A DNA stretch of 64,000 bases, taken from NCBI RefSeq assembly GCF_045063725.1, contig NZ_CP173695.1, one strand, 5' to 3'. The stretch comes from Sellimonas catena (GTDB lineage Bacteria > Bacillota > Clostridia > Lachnospirales > Lachnospiraceae). The position numbers and the translations under genes are program-made. Below the pieces are notes generated by a model. It was given only the letters and a program-made list of their open reading frames with translations. It was not told where the DNA came from and made no database searches. This document shows, one piece after another, positions 50,204 to 59,021 of the stretch. Every line of letters starts with the position of its first letter. The first letter of the stretch is position 1.

Positions 50204-51379
50204 CTACCGGATGACGGAATAATGATGCGGAGATGTGATCTGCGCGCTCCAGCAGCTGCAGATACCGTTCCTCCGCCCCTCGCACCAGTCTGCGCTGGTA
50301 CAGTGCATCGTTACATCCGGGACGGCGAACATGCCGCTGTAACGTCCGGATACCTTCCCGTTCTCCTGTCCCGCTACGTACCCGTTGGATACGAGGAAGT
50401 GCTTCGGAGCATACTCCGAGAAATCCCAGTAACAGGCATCCGTCCCATGTCCCGGAAGCGTAATGCACCAGTATTCTCTGTGAAGTCCGGCGAGCCCGTC
50501 CTCATTTGCCGCCAGCCATGCCGCCCTTTCTTTCCAGGTGTTTCCTGTATAGAGAAAATTCCTGCTGCTGTCTTCACGGGTATGAAAAATCAGTCCTGTC
50601 CTGTCATGAAATGCTTTCAGAATCTCAAGATGTTTCTGGCACCGTTCCACCATTCCAAGAAACCGCTCGTTTCTACGCAGCTTTCTGAAGTCCGACCGGA
50701 AGTTTTTGATGTCCTCTTCCAGTTCCACCGGGATTCCTTCTTCATTTCTCGGAACATCCGCGCTTCTGGAAATGGCAAGAAGCCGCATGTAAATCTCTCT
50801 CATTCTTGAGGAGACCCGGACCAGTTCTCTCCACATGCAGCGGTCCTGCTCATAAAAAGCGTCGAGAATCCCCGCGGACTTAAGTGTCTGTTCCATCTCC
50901 GCTTTCAGTCCGTCTTTCTGCGGCCAGAGTACCTGATACCTCCCGCCGATGCTCTCTCCCCTTTTCAGGAAACAAAGCCTGCCCGGAAAAGTTAAAAGTA
51001 CTTCCATCAGGCTGGTAAGTGTCACCGCTTTTCCCGGAAGAAACCCTCCTCTGGAAAGATCCTGCAAAAGCAGCAGAGCAAGCACCTCGTTCATCCACCG
51101 TTCCGAAAAGAGATCCGGAAGGTATACAGTCCGGATCCCGTCACCCGGCCGTACCCGGCCTGTCTGGAGGAACCCGCTGATATGTTCCGGATCAAACTGT
51201 GTAATCAGCAAATCATATCCCTCTTCTGCCGCCCGGTCCTGTATCTCCCGGTAAATCTCTCCGCTGTCTGTCCCATTGATTCTTTTATTGCGGGTTCCAC
51301 AGTTGACTGCCAGTTTTTCTGTTCCGTCTTCCAGCAGGAAACATTCTCCAAGCCCCATATTGTACATCTGTATTTCCAT
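50204..51379 (-). CDS. Metallo-beta-lactamase-fold-like protein, ComEC-type N-terminus
   Basis: 391 residues, MEIQMYNMGLGECFLLEDGT, with LAVNCGTRNK replacing the usual D-C-G, and DLLITQFDPEHISGFLQTGR where MBL proteins have THxHxDH. The histidines that bind metal are largely missing, so the fold is suggested but activity is doubtful. Near the end, ITLPGHGTDACYWDF and FLVSNGYVAGQENGKVSG recall late MBL motifs. Start chosen at 51379 (GAGG at 8 bases). Function unknown. Confidence 0.5.
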   Translation of the reverse strand: MEIQMYNMGLGECFLLEDGTEKLAVNCGTRNKRINGTDSGEIYREIQDRAAEEGYDLLITQFDPEHISGFLQTGRVRPGDGIRTVYLPDLFSERWMNEVLALLLLQDLSRGGFLPGKAVTLTSLMEVLLTFPGRLCFLKRGESIGGRYQVLWPQKDGLKAEMEQTLKSAGILDAFYEQDRCMWRELVRVSSRMREIYMRLLAISRSADVPRNEEGIPVELEEDIKNFRSDFRKLRRNERFLGMVERCQKHLEILKAFHDRTGLIFHTREDSSRNFLYTGNTWKERAAWLAANEDGLAGLHREYWCITLPGHGTDACYWDFSEYAPKHFLVSNGYVAGQENGKVSGRYSGMFAVPDVTMHCTSADWCEGRRNGICSCWSAQITSPHHYSVIR

Positions 51380-51490
51380 ATTCCGGTCCTCTCTTTTGTC
51401 CTTGTTCCAGACTCCCCCTACGTCTGACAGGAGATCCCCTGCCGTCCGGCCGGAATCTCCTGTCTGCATTCGTCTGTCTGACTTTTCTCT

Positions 51491-52084
51491 TTACTCCTCA
51501 TCCTGGAGTTTTCGTACCACTTCTTTCATGGATTTGCGGAACTCTTCTTCATTGGAATTATAAAACAGAAGGAGCTCCTGATCTTTGCTTTTGTCGTTCA
51601 GTTCTTCCGGGATGGAAAAATCAGTCTTTGCCATGTACTCATCCCAGTGTGCCAGCTTCCATGTGTCACGGTCGCTGTTTCTCCGGATCATCCTCTTCTT
51701 GCAGATTGCCGGGTCTGTGACAACCCACACAACATAAAGTCTTGCATTCTTTCGCATCAGATCCTGCCGGAGGCTCTCCATAAATCTCGGATTTCTGACC
51801 TCACGGGTAAACGGCGCGTTGATCAGCGCAATGTCATCGTATTCCAGCGCATCCACTGCCATATCCAGAATCGCCGCATATTCGTAATCACGGATATGTT
51901 CTTCAAAGAAATCCGAGCTTCTGTCATATGGCTGATTTGCCACTTCAAAAATCTGTCTGCTCAGAATAATCAGTGCATCTTTATCCAGATATACAACATG
52001 CTTCAGTTCTGCCGCAAGTTTCATGGCAACATAGGTTTTTCCGCATGCCGGTGGTGATGTAACTAAAATGAGTTTCTTTTTCAT
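51491..52084 (-). CDS. P-loop nucleotide kinase-like protein
   Basis: 197 residues, MKKKLILVTSPPACGKTYVA, with Walker A SPPACGKT and an adenylate/shikimate-kinase-like layout (LDKDALIILS, ALINAPFTREVRNP, KKRMIRRNSDRDTWKL as a lid). It may phosphorylate a small molecule or resemble zeta-toxin/AAA_33 proteins; no antitoxin gene is seen beside it. Confidence 0.72.
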   Translation of the reverse strand: MKKKLILVTSPPACGKTYVAMKLAAELKHVVYLDKDALIILSRQIFEVANQPYDRSSDFFEEHIRDYEYAAILDMAVDALEYDDIALINAPFTREVRNPRFMESLRQDLMRKNARLYVVWVVTDPAICKKRMIRRNSDRDTWKLAHWDEYMAKTDFSIPEELNDKSKDQELLLFYNSNEEEFRKSMKEVVRKLQDEE

Positions 52085-52135
52085 GGATTCATGCCCCTTT
52101 CCTCATATTATCTATACACTATCATACCACAATGT

Positions 52136-53935
52136 CTAGCAAACCTCATCAAAATTTTGTCCCGCGAACTGAGAATGATACAGTTTTTCGTACATACCTT
52201 TCTTTGCCAGAAGCTCTTCGTGTGTTCCCTGTTCCACAATATCTCCGTCCCGCAGTACCAGAATCATGTCCGCGTCCCGGATTGTAGAAAGCCGGTGGGC
52301 GATAACGAAGGATGTTCTTCCCTCCATCACCCGAAGCATGGCTTCCTGAAGCCTTCTCTCAAGTCTGGTGTCCACCGAGGATGTCGCCTCGTCCAGAATC
52401 AGAATCTGCGGATCCTTCAGAATCGCTCTTGCGATGGTAAGGAGCTGCTTTTCTCCCTGAGAAATATTGTTCGCTTCCTCATTGATCAGTGAATCGTATC
52501 CTCTGGACAGTGTGCGGATGTAGTGATGGACATTTGCCATCTTCGCAGCGCTGATAATCTCATCTTTTCTTGCATTCTGTCTTCCGTAGCGGATATTGTC
52601 ATAAATACTTCCGGAGAACAGCCATGTATCCTGCAGTACGAGCGAGAACAGCGATCTCAGATCTTCCCGTTTCATATCCCGGATATCAACGCCGTCAATC
52701 TTGATGGAACCACCCTTCACGTCGTAAAAGCGGAGCAGCAGATTCATCAGCGTTGTCTTTCCTGCTCCTGTCGGACCGACGATCGCCACCGTCTGGCCTT
52801 TCTTGACATCGATATTGACATCTTTCATCAGAAGTTCCTTATCGTATCCAAACTGTACATGTTCAAAGGTCACATTGCCTTCGATTTTATCCTTTGCAAT
52901 CTCTGCCTTTCCGCCCTGATCCTCTTCTTTCTCAGCAAGAAGGGTAAAGATTCTGCGCATGGCGGAAAAGGCTGCCTGTACCTGTGCGGAAAGCTGGGAA
53001 ACCTGGGACAGCGGATCGTTGATCTGCCAGATATAGCGCACAAATGCCTGAAGCTGTCCGATCGTAATGGTCCCCTGAATAACCTGAAGACATCCGATTA
53101 CCGCACAGGTACCGATCGTCAGGTAAGTCACAAGTGACACGCAGGGAGAAATCAAAGAGGAGACAAACTGCGCCTTGAACGCGGAATTTCTCATCTTCTG
53201 ATTTACTTCCTCAAACTGTTTTTCCACATCTTCCTGTTTATTGTAACTGATAATCTCGTTAAATCCGCCGTACAGCTCCGTGATTGCACCATTCAATTGT
53301 CCTACGGTTTTCTGCTGAATGTCAAACAGATCCTGGGAACGCTTTACAAATACCTTCGTAATAAGCGCCACGAGCGGAATAATGATCAATGCAATCAGCG
53401 TCATCGCTACATTGATCCGAAGCATCATGCTGACCGCAAGAATAAAAGTCAGCACCCCGCTGATCACCCTGGTCAGCGTCTGCTGCAGAGCATTGCTCAG
53501 CGTATCCACATCGTTAGTCACACAGCTTAATACATCTCCAAAAGCGTGCTCGTCAAAATAGCTGACCGGCATCTTCTGGATTTTTTTCTGAAGTGCCCCT
53601 CTCAAATCATGCATCGTCTGCTGAATCGCATTGGTCAGGAAAAATGCCGACACAAGGAGCGCCAGTGCCCTTGTCACATAACTTGTACCAAGAAGCGCCA
53701 GAATGCGGAATACCTTGTCAAAATGTACATGTGCCCCACTGACACCCTGGAGAATTTCAGACGCGTCCCGGGCGAGCTGTGTCGTTGCAAGCCCCTCTAT
53801 TGTCGGATTCAGGGAATAGATTGCTGTCGCAAACACTGTCGTCAGGACTGCCACTAAAAGTTTTCCTTTGTACGGACTTACAAACCGTCCCATCCCTTTC
53901 ATACATGCCTTCCAGCCGATCTGTTCTTTATTCAT
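52136..53935 (-). CDS. ABC exporter, subunit 2 (membrane + ATPase)
   Basis: 599 residues from the ATG at 53935 (MNKEQIGWKACMKGMGRFVS). Six membrane helices (about 20-330) are followed by the ATPase with Walker A VGPTGAGKTTL, signature ISQGEKQ (Asn-Ile-Ser-Gln-Gly-Glu) and Walker B ILILDEATSSVD with catalytic Glu. It pairs with the upstream gene as a heterodimeric type IV exporter (LmrCD/YheHI-like). GGAGG is 9 bases before the ATG, inside the end of the partner gene. Confidence 0.92.
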   Translation of the reverse strand: MNKEQIGWKACMKGMGRFVSPYKGKLLVAVLTTVFATAIYSLNPTIEGLATTQLARDASEILQGVSGAHVHFDKVFRILALLGTSYVTRALALLVSAFFLTNAIQQTMHDLRGALQKKIQKMPVSYFDEHAFGDVLSCVTNDVDTLSNALQQTLTRVISGVLTFILAVSMMLRINVAMTLIALIIIPLVALITKVFVKRSQDLFDIQQKTVGQLNGAITELYGGFNEIISYNKQEDVEKQFEEVNQKMRNSAFKAQFVSSLISPCVSLVTYLTIGTCAVIGCLQVIQGTITIGQLQAFVRYIWQINDPLSQVSQLSAQVQAAFSAMRRIFTLLAEKEEDQGGKAEIAKDKIEGNVTFEHVQFGYDKELLMKDVNIDVKKGQTVAIVGPTGAGKTTLMNLLLRFYDVKGGSIKIDGVDIRDMKREDLRSLFSLVLQDTWLFSGSIYDNIRYGRQNARKDEIISAAKMANVHHYIRTLSRGYDSLINEEANNISQGEKQLLTIARAILKDPQILILDEATSSVDTRLERRLQEAMLRVMEGRTSFVIAHRLSTIRDADMILVLRDGDIVEQGTHEELLAKKGMYEKLYHSQFAGQNFDEVC

Positions 53936-55661
53936 AAGCCAGTTCCTCCTCACTCAGCTGGGAAGCTGCAATTTCATGATATACACTGCAGTTTTTAAGC
54001 AGTTCTTTGTGCGTGCCCTTTCCGACGATCCTGCCCTCGTCCAGAACAATAATCTGGTCCGCATCCATAATCGTAGAGACTCTTTGCGCAACGATCAGGA
54101 CAATCTCATCCGTCATCTCCTTACGAAGCTCACTGCGCAGCTTTGCGTCCGTCCGGAAATCCAGTGCGGAGAAAGAATCGTCATAGACATAGATATCCGC
54201 GTGCCGCACCAGTGCTCTTGCGATCGAAAGCCTCTGCTTCTGTCCTCCGGAAACATTTCCCGCACCTTCTACAATGTGCTCCTGAAACTGCCCCGGTTTC
54301 TCCATAATGAAATCATAGGCCTGCGCTACTTTTGCCGCATGGACTACTTCTTCCATGCTCGCGTTCCGGTTGCCGAAACGGATATTCTCCTCGATTGTCC
54401 CACTGAAAAGATTGGCCTTCTGGGACACAAATCCGATCCGTTCGCGGAGCTTATAAATGTCCATATCCCGTACGTCCACTCCGTTGATCAAAATCTTTCC
54501 GGCTGATACATCATAAAATCTCGGGATCAGCTTGATCAACGTACTCTTTCCGGAACCGGTGCTTCCGATAAATGCTACCGTCTCGCCTTTCTTCGCCTCG
54601 AAAGAAATATGCTGCAGAACCGCTTCTTCTCCGTCCGGATAAGCAAAAGTAACATCATCAAATACGATACTCTTTTCCCTGTCCTCTGTCTTTGAAGCAT
54701 CCGGGTGGTTCTCGATGATTGACTCGGTTTTAAGTACCCGCCGGATACGTTTTGCCGACACATTCGCCCTTGGATACATCATAAACACAAGGCAGAACAG
54801 CAATACGGAAAACATTGCATGGAAAACATAGTCCATAAAAGCAATCAGCTTTCCAACAGGAAGTGTACCGGCATCAATCATAAAGCTCGCAACAACATAG
54901 ATCGCAATGATCGCAAGATTCATCATAAGAAAGAATACCGGATCTGTCGAGGTCATCAGCTTAAACAGCTTTTTCGACTGGTTCATAAAATTTACATTTT
55001 CTTTGTCAAACCGTTCAGATTCATATTCATCATTATTAAAAGAACGAATGACACGGATACCGGTCAGATTCTCACGGAAAATCCGGTTGATAGAATCCAG
55101 TGACGCCTGCTGCCTCTCACTGATCGGAGAGGAAATCTTCGCCACAATAACGACCCCGATAATAATCAGAGGAATCGTAGAAATAATGATCAGCGACAGA
55201 TCCAAAGAGGTGCGGACTGTCAGCATGAAACTTACTACAATCATAACCGGGGTCAACACTGCCGTCCTCAAAATTACATTCATAAACATCATGATCTGAA
55301 AAGCATCATTGTTTGTTCTCGTAATCAGAGATGCCACTCCGATCTCATTCATTTCGCTGTGCGAAAAAGTCTGTACCTTTCGGAAAACATCCTGCCGGAT
55401 ATCATGAGCAATCCCTGTGGAAATCCGGGCACAGCAGTAACCAAGAAGAATGGTGCCGCAGACGCCAATCACAGAAATCACCGCTGTCAGCACTCCCATC
55501 TTCATCAAAAATCCTTTGTCCTCATTCATGACTCCCTGGTCGATCATATAGGAAATGATCGTCGGAATCCCCAGTTCCACCAGAGCAAATCCAAAGACGG
55601 AAATCACGTTCAGGACAAACCAGAATTTGTATCTTTTCAGATACTCCAAAATCAGTTTCAC
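53928..55661 (-). CDS. ABC exporter, subunit 1 (membrane + ATPase)
   Basis: 577 residues from the GTG at 55661 (KLILEYLKRYKFWFVLNVIS). It has a six-helix membrane domain, Walker A IGSTGSGKSTL, signature VSGGQKQRLSIARAL and Walker B IYVYDDSFSALD, where Asp replaces the catalytic Glu. One degenerate and one intact ATPase site is typical of heterodimeric drug exporters. It overlaps the next gene by 8 bases. The GTG has GGAGG at 7 bases. Confidence 0.92.
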   Translation of the reverse strand: MKLILEYLKRYKFWFVLNVISVFGFALVELGIPTIISYMIDQGVMNEDKGFLMKMGVLTAVISVIGVCGTILLGYCCARISTGIAHDIRQDVFRKVQTFSHSEMNEIGVASLITRTNNDAFQIMMFMNVILRTAVLTPVMIVVSFMLTVRTSLDLSLIIISTIPLIIIGVVIVAKISSPISERQQASLDSINRIFRENLTGIRVIRSFNNDEYESERFDKENVNFMNQSKKLFKLMTSTDPVFFLMMNLAIIAIYVVASFMIDAGTLPVGKLIAFMDYVFHAMFSVLLFCLVFMMYPRANVSAKRIRRVLKTESIIENHPDASKTEDREKSIVFDDVTFAYPDGEEAVLQHISFEAKKGETVAFIGSTGSGKSTLIKLIPRFYDVSAGKILINGVDVRDMDIYKLRERIGFVSQKANLFSGTIEENIRFGNRNASMEEVVHAAKVAQAYDFIMEKPGQFQEHIVEGAGNVSGGQKQRLSIARALVRHADIYVYDDSFSALDFRTDAKLRSELRKEMTDEIVLIVAQRVSTIMDADQIIVLDEGRIVGKGTHKELLKNCSVYHEIAASQLSEEELAYE

Positions 55662-55747
55662 CTCATAACCTCCCTCATCCAAAAGTGTTGTAAGCCCAAT
55701 GTATCATATCCTATATTTTCCGGCAAGAGGGGAATGCATTTTCACGT

Positions 55748-55817
55748 AAAAAAAGGGATTCCGGACTGTTTCCAACATCACAAAACGGACATTAGAACAG
55801 TTCCGGAATCCTTTTTC
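55748..55817. terminator. Long bidirectional terminator between pepV and the ABC genes
   Basis: GGGATTCCGGACTGTT and AACAGTTCCGGAATCC pair with one mismatch over a 25-base loop, flanked by A7 and T5, so it works in both directions. Confidence 0.85.
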
Positions 55818-55839
55818 TATTCTGTCTTAAATCAGCATT

Positions 55840-57204
55840 TTATTTCTGTGCAATCTCATACATTGCTGCCGCCAGAATCTGGTAGGACAGCATCATTTTC
55901 TCTACATCCGCACATTCATTCGGCTGGTGAATGACATCCGGCTCTCCCGGGAATGTCGGCCCAAAAGCAACCATATTATCAAATGCTTTTGCATATGTAC
56001 CGCCTCCGATGGCGATCGGCTGATCGTCTCTTCCTGTTTCTTCTTTATATACGTTCATCAGCTTCCGGATCAGCTCAGAATCCTTCGGCACGTATAACAG
56101 TTTGCCTTCAGACTCCAGATCTGCATTCATTCCATAAGCCTCTGCCTGTTTCTTCATTGTTGCAACAAGTGTGTCGCGGTCTCCGTTCTTTGGATAGCGG
56201 ATATCCAGTGTGAAGAACAGATCTTCCTCTGTGCATTTTACAACACCAAGGTTGACTGTTGTCTCTCCTGTCTCCTCGTCTGTCCAGCAGATATCGAGAG
56301 ATTTTCCATTTGTCTCTGTTCCGATCTTTTCCAGAATAAAGTTGATCATCTGTCCCGGATCTCCGTCGATTCCACAATCTTTTACAGCCTCAAACAGCTT
56401 GATTGCCGCATTGACTCCTTTTTCCGGAGTACTGCCATGTGCGCCCTGTCCTTCTGCCACGATTGTAGTCTTTCCATCTGCCTTTGTCACGGTGATGCCG
56501 TCTGCTTCTTTGACATCCAGATCACCTTCTACAACCATTGTACATTTTGGTGTTACGACATTCTTTGCTGTACCGCCCTCAATAGAAAGCACTTTGACAC
56601 TGGACGGATTTTCTACTTTCTTTGTAACTTCCCAGAAAGACTGTCCCTTTTCACAGAAGATAACCGGGAACTGTCCGTCCGGAGTAAATCCGATCGCAGG
56701 CTGTTCTCCGCCAGCTTCGTTATAATGTTTTACACAGGAAGAACCGTTTTCTTCATCTGTTCCGAAAATCACACGGATTCTTCTGTCGATCGGAAGTCCG
56801 AGATCACGGATCGCTTTCAGTGCATAAATCGCTCCTATTACCGGTCCCTTGTCATCCAGAACTCCGCGGCCGTACATCTGTCCGTCATGAATCTCGCATG
56901 CCAGCGGCGGGTATTTCCATCCCTCTCCAAGCGGAACAACATCCAGATGTCCAAGAACCGCTGCCATTTCTTCGCCCTCGCCATATTCGATCCAGCCAAC
57001 CTTGTTGTCAAGATTGCCTGTCTTAAATCCAAGCTTCTCGCCCAATGCCAGAGCGTGGTCCAGAGCTTCCTTCGGTCCTCTTCCATATGGTGCGTCTTCC
57101 TCCGGTGCGCCTTTGACACTTTCGATTGCGACACTCTCTTTGATGGAAGCAAAGATCTCATCTTTAAGCTCCATCATCTTCTCGTTTAATTTTTCATATC
57201 CCAT
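55840..57204 (-). CDS. pepV: Dipeptidase PepV (M20 family)
   Basis: 454 residues, MGYEKLNEKMMELKDEIFAS. Zinc-site motifs: VLGHLDVVPLGEGW (His), GRGVLDDKGP (Asp), GTDEENGSSC (Glu-Glu), then IGGGTYAKAF and a late HQPNECADVE (His). It cleaves dipeptides in the cytosol, fitting amino-acid fermentation. The ATG at 57204 has AAAGGAG at 8 bases. Confidence 0.94.
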   Translation of the reverse strand: MGYEKLNEKMMELKDEIFASIKESVAIESVKGAPEEDAPYGRGPKEALDHALALGEKLGFKTGNLDNKVGWIEYGEGEEMAAVLGHLDVVPLGEGWKYPPLACEIHDGQMYGRGVLDDKGPVIGAIYALKAIRDLGLPIDRRIRVIFGTDEENGSSCVKHYNEAGGEQPAIGFTPDGQFPVIFCEKGQSFWEVTKKVENPSSVKVLSIEGGTAKNVVTPKCTMVVEGDLDVKEADGITVTKADGKTTIVAEGQGAHGSTPEKGVNAAIKLFEAVKDCGIDGDPGQMINFILEKIGTETNGKSLDICWTDEETGETTVNLGVVKCTEEDLFFTLDIRYPKNGDRDTLVATMKKQAEAYGMNADLESEGKLLYVPKDSELIRKLMNVYKEETGRDDQPIAIGGGTYAKAFDNMVAFGPTFPGEPDVIHQPNECADVEKMMLSYQILAAAMYEIAQK

Positions 57205-57254
57205 TGCTATAACTCCTTTCACTGAATCACTTCAGCATAGTAACTCACAGAATT

Positions 57255-57283
57255 ATTCTATAATATTCCATGACAAAAGGCAA
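57255..57283 (-). promoter_or_regulatory. Promoter of pepV
   Basis: TTGCCT (57283-57278), 17 bases, TAGAAT (57260-57255) on the minus strand, about 50 bases before the ATG. Confidence 0.55.
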
Positions 57284-57596
57284 GAGATATCAGACGATTT
57301 TGCCAGTAGAAAACTGCTGAGAAACCTGCCCGGTTCCGATAGTCAGATTTTTCGGCTTTTGGGAAATTTCTCCATTGTAACCGCAGGTTTTAGCGGCCGC
57401 AGACGGTTTGATCTGGCAATTCTTGTTTCGCAACCGTAGATTCTGATTTCTACGGTTCAAATGCAATACCCTCTTCTTTTAACCGTAATATCTGATTTGG
57501 CTTTCTCTCATACGAGTCATGTCCCCTATTTCCAGATGGCAAAAGCAGGGCAGTACCGTTTGCCGCGATACTGCCCTACTATAATCATTAACCTTT
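57284..57596. other. Intergenic region downstream of scrB
   Basis: It holds an AACCGTAGA/TCTACGGTT hairpin with a nearby imperfect repeat AACCGTAATATCTGATTT (about 57433-57500), suggesting degenerate repeats. A GGGCAGTA/TACTGCCC hairpin at 57548-57576 is the likely terminator of scrB, with a poor T-run. No ORF with a ribosome binding site was seen. Confidence 0.45.
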
Positions 57597-59015
57597 TTAC
57601 GAAACCAGTTCCCACATCTTTATCTTCGCTTCGTCCGCCTGAATTTGAAGTCCGTAGTTTTCCGGATAAAATCTCGTGGAAAAGACATACTCTCCATCAT
57701 TTACAAACACCTCGCAGGTCGATACATCTGTGAGAATGGTTACATTATTCAGAGTTTCGATTTCCTGATACCGGATGGTCCGTCCGCCGGACGCATTGTC
57801 TTTGGAAGGATTGATAAACCGCATCTCAAATCTGCTGTCCCGATATTCAAGAATCAATTCTTCTCCGAGTACAGCATGGAACTGATTTTCTTTGATTTCC
57901 GCAATTCTTGCTTCATAAACAGGTTCTTCTTCCACATAAAGGCCGCCTGTCGCTTCTGCCAGAATCCGTTTCCTTTCTTCCAGTTCTCTGACCGGACGCT
58001 GCAGGACTCTTCCGTCTTTCACATAAATTTCTCTTGGAATAGTGAAGCAGTGCTGCCATCCGTCCTCGATAGTCCGGTTTGTATGTTCCGGACAGTCCGG
58101 CATTCCCATCCATCCAATCTGGACTCTCCGGCCATCCTCTGTCTCAAAGCTCTGCGGCGCATAATAATCAAAACCGTAATCCCAGAGTACATATTCCGAA
58201 AGCGTACACTGCTCTGCAACGTGGCCTTTCACTTCAAAATAACCGGACTGGTAGACATTTTTGTCTTTCCATTTCTCACCTTCCAGTCCCTGTACCGATG
58301 CAGAGAGAATCTTCTTTCCATCAATTTCAAAGTAGTCCGGACATTCCCACATGAAGCCAAACGGCTCTTTTGTGGTAATTCTGTTTTTCAATAACCAGTG
58401 AATCCGGTCTGAAGATGCAAATAGAAGCGCCTCTCCAACATCATCTTTCCGTCTGGCCCCCTGAATCATGTAGTAGATGCCATTCTCTTTCCAGACTTTC
58501 GGATCCCGGACATGTTTTGTCACATCTTCCGGATAATCTTCATTTGTCATCAAAAGCTGCTTTCGTCCAAACCGGAAGCCATCCTCGCTCTCCACGAGTA
58601 TGGTGTTGGCTTCCCTTCCTTCCGTCACATAATCAAAGTCGCCGTCCAGCTTGACATTTCCGGTATAGTAAAAAGAAATTCTGCCATCTTCTGTCAACGC
58701 ACAGCCGGAATAAACACCATGGCAGTCGAACGGCTGATCCGGGTAAAGTGCCGCTCCCTGATATTCCCAGTGAAGCATGTCACGGCTTGTGGAATGTCCC
58801 CACAGTTTCAGGCCTCCCTCCACGTCAAATGGAGAGTACTGAAAAAAGGCATGATACAGGCCTTGATACTGGCACAGCCCGTTCGGATCGTTCAGCCATC
58901 CGGCCGGAGGGGCCAGATGGAATCTTGGCCGGAACCTGTCTGGCTCTCCGGACCGGCTCTCAATCTTCTCAATCATTTTGACCAGTTTTGTAAGATCTTT
59001 GGATAATGCATTCAT
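57597..59015 (-). CDS. scrB: Sucrose-6-phosphate hydrolase (GH32)
   Basis: 472 residues. GH32 motifs: WLNDPNG with nucleophile Asp43, HVRDPKVWK (transition-state Asp) and MWECPDYF (acid-base Glu). The C-terminal beta-sandwich ends near SRFEMRFINPS... EVFVNDGEYVFSTRFYP. It splits sucrose-6-phosphate made by the PTS. It follows scrA by 6 bases. Confidence 0.94.
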   Translation of the reverse strand: MNALSKDLTKLVKMIEKIESRSGEPDRFRPRFHLAPPAGWLNDPNGLCQYQGLYHAFFQYSPFDVEGGLKLWGHSTSRDMLHWEYQGAALYPDQPFDCHGVYSGCALTEDGRISFYYTGNVKLDGDFDYVTEGREANTILVESEDGFRFGRKQLLMTNEDYPEDVTKHVRDPKVWKENGIYYMIQGARRKDDVGEALLFASSDRIHWLLKNRITTKEPFGFMWECPDYFEIDGKKILSASVQGLEGEKWKDKNVYQSGYFEVKGHVAEQCTLSEYVLWDYGFDYYAPQSFETEDGRRVQIGWMGMPDCPEHTNRTIEDGWQHCFTIPREIYVKDGRVLQRPVRELEERKRILAEATGGLYVEEEPVYEARIAEIKENQFHAVLGEELILEYRDSRFEMRFINPSKDNASGGRTIRYQEIETLNNVTILTDVSTCEVFVNDGEYVFSTRFYPENYGLQIQADEAKIKMWELVS

Positions 59016-59021
59016 TGAATT

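Noticed and set aside
53928..53953. Frameshift between the two ABC genes
   Set aside because: The overlap is a normal coupled start: the second gene has its own ATG at 53935 with GGAGG 9 bases upstream.
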